64,000 bases of DNA from Rhizopus arrhizus (lineage: Eukaryota; Mucoromycota; Mucoromycetes; Mucorales; Rhizopodaceae). This document shows positions 11,705 to 20,424 of this stretch, one piece after another. Position 1 is the first letter of the stretch. Each line of letters begins with the position of its first letter. A program made the translations under genes and the position numbers. The notes below the pieces were generated by a model. That model did no database searches. It was not told the origin of the DNA and worked only from the letters and a program-made list of their open reading frames with translations. The DNA is taken from NCBI GenBank assembly GCA_024220505.1, contig JAKZZE010000024.1:372001-436000 (forward strand), read 5' to 3'.

Positions 11705-13583
11705 CCTACGAGAAGGTTCAGGCTCAATAAAAGCCCCGTTTTCATTTTCAATTGGTTTGGAAACTGGGAAGTATTTCATGTCTGCTTTTAGATTACTTAC
11801 AAGCTTGCCGTGACGAAACATGGGTATTTCTCTATAAAAAAACAATAAGCTTTGCTTGTTAAGAAACAAATCAGTTCCTTACAATCCATTCAGTTCCAAA
11901 TCGGGTGCATTTTCTACATCTTTCAAATCAAAATGAGCCTTAGCTAATCGCTTACCAGCCTTCTTGACATTATTTGTCGTACGAAGCTCCATGGCCAAAA
12001 TGGAATGTAAATCATGAAGCAGTAAAAATTTGGTTTCGTTCCAGTGAGGCACACGTGTGTCTTCACAGATTGATGTTTTTTCTAGTTCTTGTTGTGCGTC
12101 GTTCAAATAAAATCGAATAAATGGATAAAGGTTGGTATCATTCGTATTAATTTTTGAGCAAGAATAAACTGTAATCGCCAACACACCATTAGCCCTACCT
12201 ATATACCGAGTGTTATTAAAGAAATTTTCGCTACTTTTGTCACGCTTACTAATATCTAATTCTCCCGAAAAGAATTTTTCGGCATCAAATTTAAATACAT
12301 TTGGATGATATAACATGGGTCCCAAAATAGCGTGTGCTTGATCTCTCACAAATCCTTGTAACCCCGGAATCTATCTACTGGATTAGACAATGCTCTTTTA
12401 TTGTACAATTTTTTACTTACATTGTTTACGTCAAACCCAAATGTTTCTCCACCAAGGGGCTTCAACACATAATCAAATAAAGGTTTTTCCATAAAGCAAG
12501 CTTCGACTACTTTAACATGCGGCATCTGTGTCATGAGCTCTAATTTGATACGCATACGTCCTCTAAAGCTCATATCCTCTACCAACACAGGAAATGCTGT
12601 ACCCATAAATCCTTTACCTAATCGAATCTGTAGCACAATCTTTGGGTTTACTTTCCTTTCCAATTCTTCTCTTGTCATACCAACTGTATCATTGGGTGTA
12701 AAAGAAACCGTCCAATCCATACACTACAGAAAAAAACACGCATTTTATATTTTATGTATTTTTTTTTTTTCCTTATTTTCCACATACCACTACATTAGGT
12801 TCAGTACGTAAAAAGGTATGTACTTTATCAATGGAAACAGGTTTTGAGCCCAAAGTAAAAGTATTTAGACGAACGGAATCCAAAAACCCGGGTAGATAAT
12901 CCACGAGGTACGTATCTAGGTTTTCAATGACATATGTACTCAGGACAGGTTCAAAAATAAGCCAAAAGTTAGTTAAGAATCGATTTAACCATTCTACTTT
13001 CTCAGAAGCCTCGAGCGATACATGATTCATCTCGCGTTGAATATCATCTGTTGTATGCTTATGAAATCGTCTTGAAGATATTTTATAAAAAGATACTATA
13101 ATAATATGCGTAAGCATACTTGGTCCATTCATCTTTTTTTTTTTTTTTTTTACCAAGAAACAATGAGCCTATGATTAATCCCAATATACCACTCAATTTG
13201 GCTAATACAAAGAATCCTAGCCCGACACAATAAATAACCGTATCGTCCGACCAGCCCTCTTCCGTCCTGTCCTTCTTTTCAGTTGCTGCTAGTTTAAGAG
13301 GGCCACCTGGATTGGACAAGGACGAAAAGGCCGTCCAACCAATACGAGAATTATCTGGCAGGGGCTTTGAGACGGAATACCCCGCAATAGTATGAACAAT
13401 AGGCCGTGTAGTTACTGCAATGTCTTCAACCGGTTTCAGTTGAGCTGCTGCAATGGCCAATCTGATTTTGTCGGCATCGCTCGAGCCAATTTCGGTTGCA
13501 AATCCGTCTTGATGTTTACCAAAACTTCTAAAATCAGGAATCCGAGGTAATTCGTTTGTATCTGGTGAAATGGGTTCTTCCAT
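9323..13583 (-). CDS. Tricalbin / extended synaptotagmin: SMP domain plus multiple C2 domains
   Basis: Nine exons (13583-13154, 13095-12788, 12723-12421, 12370-11883, 11831-11710, 11612-11220, 11152-10271, 10215-9970, 9909-9323) give 1252 aa in one frame. The N-terminus has a hydrophobic hairpin (FFVLAKLSGILGLIIGSLFL), then an SMP lipid-transfer domain (roughly 160-370: VEWLNRFLTNFW, VCMDWTVSFTPND, PGLQGFVRDQ). It is followed by five or six C2 domains, the clearest being LTVTLLSAQGLKAADKSGTS with DPYVKF (about residue 985) and MTVNIVEARGLAGDE near the end. Family role: tethering the ER to the plasma membrane and moving lipids at the contact. Intron 5 contains a 58-nt T run on the coding strand. 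Length matches fungal Tcb proteins (about 1200 aa). Confidence 0.9.
11646..11703 (+). repeat. 58-nt poly(A) run (poly(T) on the gene strand) inside an intron
   Basis: Uninterrupted A from 11646 to 11703. It lies inside intron 5 of the tricalbin gene, right after the donor GTAGGC on the minus strand, so the transcript has a 58-U tract between donor and acceptor. The true length may differ because such runs are hard to sequence. Confidence 0.8.
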
Positions 13584-14821
13584 TTTGTGGAGAAAAAGGA
13601 GAAAGAGAAGGAAGGGGGAACTTTAGTATTTACGCAAAAACGGATAAACCATTTTTTGTTTTTTATTTATTTATTTCACGTATTCTTCAACACATTAAAA
13701 ATAAATTGATTGGTTGAAAACAGTAAAAGAAGATGCACGTCATGAACAACTTGAGATCTTGTTTGGGCTGCTTTAATGCATATCATCTTTTAATAGGCAC
13801 ATGTTTTTTTTATATAGATTTAAAGTAGTTATATATTTCTGGAGGTAGGGATGTTTTCAGACCAAAAATCACAAACAAAAAGCTATTAAAAGTCGATAAA
13901 AGGTCCTAAAGCATATGACAAAGCCATATTTGTCTCTTTTTTGAAATAAAAAAAAAGCAGCTTGTAGAGTCAGCATTATGGTCATATTTGAAGTTTTTTG
14001 ACAGTTGCTATACTCACTCGTTTTCCCAATTATATGCGGACTAAAATTGTGATTGGACAGCTGAGATTTTTTCATTGAATTTCAAACATATAATTTCATT
14101 TCATTTCTTTGTTTCTTTTTGCGCATGCCATATACCATTACCACAGTTAACTATTTCTGCTTACGTACCGGCTCTCTTGGAAAAGCAAGGGATCGAATGA
14201 TTTTACCCACGTACTAGCTTGCTATAAGGCAGCATGTGCTACTGTAGTGATCATCATATAAAGTATACCTTGGCAATGAGCAGAATATTTAACTTTTTGA
14301 AATAGCTATATGCGATTTTGAACATCTGTGCAAGGTATTCAAAACTGTTTCAGCAAATCCTAACTTCAGGTGCTTCTGTATACTACCGAATTCTATCATT
14401 TTTTCTCTTTGATAGACGTGGATATCAATATTTAAGCACTATACCTCCCTAGTTTTTTACATTTGAAAATTACAGCATTGTCATTCGGTTACTTGACAGC
14501 AATTATACAGCCAAATTGTTGTATACTTTTTTCTTTTTATTTTTTTATTAGTACCTCCATCTATTTTGTTGGTTTACTCTTTCTCATCTATAACTTTATA
14601 TAAAAAGAATTGATAATTCATACATAATGGTAGGTTTATAGTTTGCATTCAACAAAAAATAATGCAAAATTGACTAGTTTGATTCCGAGATATTGTTTCC
14701 GGTCCGGATGATTTACTTTAAATGACCGCCTGATGTATCACAGTTTGAGTGAGAAGAAAGAGTTAAGCATCAGAAGCTTTGGTTCCATAAATCCTCCTCT
14801 TTTTTAGTAGATTTATTCACT
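13584..14821. promoter_or_regulatory. Divergent intergenic region, tricalbin (-) and eS17 (+)
   Basis: About 1.2 kb without a supported gene; it must hold the promoters of both flanking genes. A TATATAAAAAG box lies near 14598, about 225 nt upstream of the eS17 start. Pyrimidine-rich stretches occur at 14100-14120 and 14530-14550. No snoRNA boxes or tRNA found. Confidence 0.4.
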
Positions 14822-15397
14822 ATGGTAAGTTAAAACATCCCAACATTCACAAATGATTGATTTACTAAATGGATGAATAAATTATAGGGTCGTGTTAGGT
14901 AATGATAGATTGTGTAGATGTATGGATGAAAAATGAGGAATTAACAAAATTAATATAGAACTAAGACTGTCAAGAAGGCTTCTCGTGTTGTTATTGAAAA
15001 GTACTACCCTCGTCTCACTCTCGACTTCCAAGTCAACAAGAAGATCCTTGACGAAGTCACCATCATTCAATCCAAGCGTCTTCGTAACAAGATTGCTGGT
15101 TTCACCACTCACTTGATGAAGCGTATCTCTCGTGGTCCCGTCCGTGGTATCTCCTTCAAGTTGCAAGAAGAAGAACGTGAACGTCGTGACAACTACGTTC
15201 CCGAATTCTCTGCTTTGGACACTTCTGCTATCGAAGTTGACCCCGAGACCAAGGAACTCTTGAAGGCCATCAACTTTGAAAACCTTCCTGGTGTTCAAGT
15301 CACTAACCCCGTCGCTGCTCAAGCTGATGCTCGTCGTGGTCGTCGTGACAACCGTGGTCCTCGTCCTCCCCGTGCTCAAGCTGAAGCCTCTGCTTAA
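14822..15397 (+). CDS. RPS17: 40S ribosomal protein eS17
   Basis: Three exons: 14822-14824 (only the ATG), 14888-14898 (11 nt) and 14959-15397, giving 150 aa. The spliced start [20 protein letters not shown] is the conserved eS17 N-terminus, followed by [30 protein letters not shown] and [20 protein letters not shown]. eS17 is a small-subunit protein of the 40S head. The C-terminus is extended with Arg/Gly/Pro-rich and Ala-rich residues. Codon use is markedly more C-ending than in neighbours (GTC, CGT, AAG, CTC), as expected for a highly expressed gene. An alternative acceptor at 14965 breaks the frame, so the one at 14958 is correct. Confidence 0.95.
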
Positions 15398-15773
15398 GTC
15401 GTTTTCTCTTGAAAAAATAAAAAAAGGGAAAAAACTTCTTTTTTCTCCCTGCAATACGTATCAGGATAGATTTTATTCATGTGTGTAAAGGAAGGGTTTC
15501 TGCAAAGAGGAAAGATTAGGAATGAAGAAAATCTGGATGAGACGGACTATTTTTTTTTTAAATCTGTTCAATACATCAGTTTTCTAGAATTGTGAGGAAA
15601 TGCGAGAAAGTGTTACTAGTACTTTGTTAGATTATGTCACACTGAGGGAGCTAGTATTTATAGGTTAAAAGAAAGTGTTTGTTTAGTCCATGAGTTTAGT
15701 GAATTCAAATATAGAAGAGATCATTTGATTTTGTATACATCGTGGCTTTTTCATTTTTCTTTCTTTGAATTAC
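15398..15773. other. Intergenic between eS17 and DPM2
   Basis: Short AT-rich gap between two genes on the same strand. It must hold the eS17 3' end and the DPM2 promoter. I see no further gene. Confidence 0.5.
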
Positions 15774-16102
15774 ATGGCATGTTTCTTTTCAATTTCATTC
15801 TCACAACTAAACTGACTTTTTGATACATTAGGCAAAAGACAAGACGGTGGGCACCATTGCCTTTTTCTCAATTGTTACTTTATTTTTATATTATACAATT
15901 TGGGTTCTTGTCATGGTACTAAATGAACATCAGTCAACTTAAAAAACACTCACTTTTTTTGTAGCCTTTTGTAGATAAAGGACATCCTTTACACAATTAT
16001 TTTCCACATTGGAGTTATGCAATCAAGATACCCCTTTTGATCATGATTGTTGGTTTAACAGTCATATTGACGTTTCTTGCTTTAATTATGATTAAAACTT
16101 AA
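15774..16102 (+). CDS. DPM2: Dolichol-phosphate mannose synthase regulatory subunit 2
   Basis: Two certain exons (15832-15915 and 15965-16102) encode AKDKTVGTIAFFSIVTLFLY...IWVLVMPFVDKGHPLHNYF and a second hydrophobic helix ending MIKT. This is the two-span DPM2 pattern (YYTxWVxxxPFxDxxHxxHxYF, about 80 aa). DPM2 stabilises the Dpm1 catalytic subunit in the ER and thereby supplies Dol-P-Man for N-glycosylation, O-mannosylation and GPI anchors. The start is uncertain. The best candidate is ATG at 15774-15776 joined through a 55-nt intron with a GC donor (GCATGT) and an AG acceptor at 15830-15831, giving 74 aa. The stop codon overlaps that of the convergent acyltransferase gene by two bases. 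Confidence 0.85.
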
Positions 16103-17682
16103 TTTGTTTTCCTTTCAACCAATTTTTGCTTTTGCTCATATCTTTCCACTCGCTTCTTTTGAAGACGCTTTAAGGTAGGTTTGAGAGCATGGAGGATGAT
16201 TGTACCAGCAGCAACAATCAAAAAATGAGAATAATAAATCTGTCGCCAGACTTGCATGATACGTGGGATGTAGAGTAAATCAAAGCAAGGAACCAACATA
16301 TTTAAAGTACCCATAGTCACAAGCCAAGTACTGATGTCGTAGCATGGTTTGAGGTATCTTTTGGGATGTCCATCTACAGTCAAAAAGAAGGGGCGTACCG
16401 TTTTGCGTACTTGTCTACCAATCAATTGGAAAATAGAACCTGACATGAAAAAGACTATATACCCTATCAGTTTCCCTCTTTTATATATATATATATGTAT
16501 ATTTGCTTACTATAAAACCCTGGATGAAATCCATGCCACATGGCAGATATAGCATAAGTCACCATTGTACTTTTTGCAGATCCTAGATGAGCAGACCTCA
16601 AATAGACATAGTGTCGTAACCAATGATTTGCACCAATATTCCAGTTTTCTGTGAGCTGTTTCAAGGACTGTGCAAACTCACAAGAAAGCACATTGGTATT
16701 AGTCAGTTTATTCCACTGAGGATGACCCTCTGAATCGTATCCATTGAATCCTAATCCGGCCATGATGCTTGCACCTTCTGCTAAATACCATATTCCATAA
16801 TATTTACATCTTGTTAGAAATGCAGATAATTGAACAAAAAACATCCTACACCAATGTATATCAACCTATGCACACATGAACTTACTTAGAGTGTGACTTA
16901 CTTGTACCAAAATGATCGAGTGACCCAAGCGGATTGAAGAGCACCAAAATAGTTATATGTAGGAGCCAAATAGACTACGGCAATGATAAATATCAAACTC
17001 TTGCCGAACCTTCTTAAAGAATGATACCAAGTCGTTGTCTGTACACGGTTCTCTACAAAACGAATATAGTCCATGTATTCGCATGTGGGGCCTGCCAAGA
17101 ATCCAGCAAAGAAAAAAACCCAACCAAAGTACTGAATCAACGTGGGATAAGTGACGATTTTCATTTGTTGATCATGCACGGACAATTCACGGGTCGTAGT
17201 ACGACCGTCCAGCACATTGAATCCAAAGGAGGATAATTTAATCGTAAGGATCATCAAAGCTCCTGAATAGTCCAAGTCAGTGTCACCTTCATATCCTTTG
17301 GAAATACGAACGATATGACTACATAGAAAAACGTATGTTAGAATGGGATAATCATGTATGTGTGTACGGTCACTTACCATAGACACATGCTGGCCATGAC
17401 AAAAATAAAGTTGACCCACGCATAATTTGTATACTTCATAAAGAAATAAGAGAATAATGAAATAGACAACACATGAATATAACCTTCATAAAGTTTAAGC
17501 ACAGAAATCATAATAAATGCTGTATATAAACTGGAAAAGACATGTTTGGCTGAGGCAGAAGGAATACGTTTAAATACCATAGCACATGGATAAGCATATA
17601 TAATTGAAAAAGCTAGTTTTAAATGATCCGGTGCTACTTGTCCACCCAAGAAATTTGATAGTTTGATGAACAATTGATCCAT
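16099..17682 (-). CDS. MBOAT lysophospholipid acyltransferase (Ale1/Slc4 type)
   Basis: Four exons (17682-17378, 17318-16902, 16845-16511, 16463-16099) give 473 aa with many hydrophobic helices. Characteristic blocks are SSFGFNVLDGR, FFFAGFLAGPTCEYMDYIRF, WNIGANHWLRHYVYLR and the catalytic-His block SAMWHGFHPGFY. This combination is typical of Ale1/LPCAT-MBOAT1/2 enzymes, which re-acylate lysophospholipids in the ER (Lands cycle). The C-terminus ends KQKLVERKTN, a Lys/Arg-rich cytosolic tail. Its TAA (complement of 16099-16101) overlaps the DPM2 TAA (16100-16102) within a single TTAA. Which lysolipid it prefers cannot be read from the sequence. Confidence 0.9.
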
Positions 17683-17851
17683 TCTTTTCGTAATGTGCTA
17701 TCAAGAAGAAGGAGAAAGGAAAGAGAAAAAAGAAATCAAGATTTTATATACATGCAAATGCGTCCACCACAAAGGTATTGTGTAACAAAGTAGCTCTAAA
17801 AAATTTAGGCTGCACAACCCTTTCTCCTTTTTTTTTTTTAAACAAAAAATA

Positions 17852-18877
17852 ATGTCAAAAAGTCCTTTTGAGGATCCATCAAATCCTTTTCAGGATCCTT
17901 CCATTGCTTCTGCTTTGAATTCAAGCAACAAAATTGAAGAACCTGAAGACATTGAACTTCAAGATGAATTCACTAGTTTCCACCACATATCTGACAGTCG
18001 TGACCCATTTGCTTCCAACGTTCAGGAAAATTCATCCAAAATGCAGCAAGATGATCTCAAACAAAGAGAAGAAGCGCTTCGCCAAAAGGAAAGAGAGTTA
18101 GCCGATAGAGAAAGAGAGTTAGAAAATAAGCAAAGACAAACAAGTGGAGGAGCCAATAATTTCCCGCCTTGTTTCCCCATCATGTATTTGGATATCACTA
18201 CAGAGATACCACCAGAGCATCAACAAACAGTTTGGTGGATCTATCGAGAGTGGCTATTATTTGAAATTACACTTGTATTGAATTTTATTGCCTGTCTTTG
18301 TGTCTTATTTTCTCATCCAGCCTCAGTTCAGTATGGACCTGCCAATATGGGTATTGCTCTGACAGAAATGTTTACTCATACCTTGGCAAGTTTCTTTTTA
18401 TGGTACAGACCTGTTTATAATGCTTATATGAAAGAAAATTCTCTGTATTATTGTAAGTGTACTTGTTTATATGAATAACAAAGGAGCTAAAGGATACAAA
18501 ATAGATTTTTACTTTGTATTCAATGGATTTCACATTTTGTATACATTTTATATGGCAATAGGCATACCATCCACGTAAGCATTACATAAAGAATTAAATT
18601 CAAATAACTAAACATTATATATAGAGGAGGTGCGGGTTTAATATTATTGATTACATTATTCACTGACAAATACATTGGTTCTGCTGTCATGACATTATTG
18701 GCTGATATTTGCTGGTTTGTTATGGGATTCTTGGCATTATTCCTTTATAAAAAGACCTATGATCATTATAAGGCAGAGGGTCATACATTTAAAGAAGCAA
18801 AGAATGAGGCTTATTCTCAAATGGGTAAATCGACTATGGTTAGAGATGCAGCCGTAAATGCTGCTTTAAGAAGATAG
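17852..18877 (+). CDS. Secretory carrier-associated membrane protein (SCAMP)
   Basis: Three exons (17852-18452, 18505-18574, 18625-18877) give 307 aa. The N-terminus has NPF/DPF motifs (DPSNPFQDPS, RDPFASN) that bind EH-domain proteins. A coiled coil (about 70-98, EEALRQKERELADRERELEN) follows, then four membrane helices starting with WWIYREWLLFEITLVLNF. The SCAMP core is seen in CFPIMYLDI, WYRPVYNAYMK and the last helix, with a short cytosolic tail. SCAMPs cycle through post-Golgi and endocytic membranes. The 169 bp to the divergent acyltransferase gene (starts at 17682 and 17852) likely form a shared promoter. Confidence 0.93.
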
Positions 18878-19945
18878 TATGTGCATTTGCGTGGAGAAAT
18901 AAAATTATTATTTATTTGCATACTTTTCTGAGGCAGTTTCATGGCCTTTCACGGTTGAGAAAAAATGAAAGTTTGTTAATACAAGTTTATTCATTTTAGT
19001 TAATATGATCTTGTAAAAAGTCTAAAAAATATTTACCCCTAGAACTCGATAGAGATCAAAAGTTGAATATCAATAAATAACTTGAACTTTTTGTTGCTCG
19101 TTTTACATTCTATGTTTTCGAGGCTTATTCGAGTACCCAAGCGGATTGTAGGATTGTAAAGTCTTGGTAAAATAAAATGAGATCATTGTATTTACGAATC
19201 CTTATTTTTTTCATGATTATTACTATGGATGCTGTGAAACATTGTCTAATTTCACTAAATTTGTTCTTGGTATTGTTGCTTTCCATTATTAACCAGCAGA
19301 TTCAATAGGGTTTGCTAAGTTTATTCATTCTACTGTAAACTGGACGCCACAGATGCTAAAAGTATAAATAGCAGAGCATTCACCTTATTTTATGTGTTAA
19401 GATTATTTATTTGTTAGAGTAAATTTCGAAATACTGATCTTTATTTAAACAACAACGCTTAAAAGGCTGTATTTCATAGCGTCATTCAATTTGGAGTATT
19501 TAGCTTTAGAATAAGATATATCTTTATTTATCAAAACATCAACCTAACATCAGGGATGAAAATTTAGAAAAGTTTTTTTACGCGTTCGGGGCTCTTTATG
19601 TAGATCGTACTTTCTCATTTTGTCAATAAAGAGGGAGTTATGATTGACGTTCTCCTTTCTTGATGCAGGGGAAGACGTGCTATGATGTACAAGGGGTTGA
19701 TCGAGTCGGTAAATTGTACCTTCTCTCTTATTCTTTTGGGTGATCGTCTCGGATGAAACACTCTTACATATTCAGGACCAAGCTTTTCTGTGATCAGTGT
19801 ATTTGGTTTTAACACTTTTCACAAAAAATAAGATTGAATGGAGCGATTACAGTCTTTGCAAGAATAGGTAGATCAATCAAGGTAAATTGAGCTTGCTTTG
19901 AATTTTTAAATAGTCACGAAAATAAATTTTTTCTCTTAATTGCTG
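18878..19945. other. Intergenic, no coding gene supported
   Basis: About 1 kb of AT-rich DNA downstream of SCAMP. A 66-codon open frame on the minus strand at 19615-19815 has no recognisable features. Nothing else stands out before the TATA box of the non-coding gene. Confidence 0.45.
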
Positions 19946-20279
19946 TATAAAAAAAGTATTAAATAACCCCTGTCTTTCTTTTTTTTCATATTCTTTTTTC
20001 TCTTAGCTTGTAAACAACTCTAAAGTAAGTAAAAACAATCTATTTGAACTTTTCCTTGAAGGAAGAGAAAAAAAAAAAGGTGGTGATGATAGCTTTATCC
20101 CAATATGCTATAGCGCTTATATTTTGGTTGACCGTTCTGGTCGACCGGGCGTACTGTTAGTTTTATATTTAGTCATAGTTACACTGAGCCTTTTTATTCC
20201 AAGCTTAATAAATCTCGGTTATTAATTTCTTTTTTCTTTCTAGGGTACGTGTATGATATTTTGACAATGCAAATAATAA
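19946..20279 (+). ncRNA. Non-coding snoRNA host gene with a single intron
   Basis: A TATAAAAAA box at 19946-19954 is followed by a short exon ending ...AACAACTCTAAA, a donor GTAAGTAAAA at 20025, and an acceptor TTTCTTTCTAG ending at 20243. A short second exon then runs to an AATAAAG signal at about 20270-20276. No open frame spans the exons. The 219-nt intron is about four times the local norm and contains the snoRNA at 20074-20195. Hosting C/D snoRNAs in introns of non-coding transcripts is known in fungi. The transcript ends are inferred, not seen. Confidence 0.6.
20074..20195 (+). ncRNA. Box C/D snoRNA predicted to 2'-O-methylate helix 69 of 25S rRNA (snR63-like)
   Basis: Box C GTGATGA is at 20083-20089 and box D CTGA at 20184-20187. 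They are enclosed by a terminal stem AAAAAGG (20074-20080) / CCTTTTT (20189-20195), as required for a kink-turn snoRNA. Directly upstream of box D, 20171-20182 reads AGTCATAGTTAC, the exact complement of GTAACTATGACT, the conserved strand of helix 69 in eukaryotic large-subunit rRNA. By the box D+5 rule the paired nucleotide is the second A of GUAAC, which from memory corresponds to yeast Am2256 (guided by snR63). The middle holds a hairpin (GGTTGACC / GGTCGACC, 20126-20146). A second guide (box D') is not clear. Confidence 0.82.
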
Positions 20280-20424
20280 AGTTTTTTTTTTACTACAATA
20301 TATTGCCTTTTTTTTAAAAAAGAGATTTTATTTTCTGGAGTCTTTCATTGAAACAAACTTTTATATCAATTTTCAATCGTATCAAAAGGGGAGGATCTTT
20401 AAAAAAAGAATTACTGTTTTTTAT

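Noticed and set aside
19615..19815. 66-codon minus-strand open frame near the snoRNA host gene
   Set aside because: Too short, no motif and no supporting splice structure.
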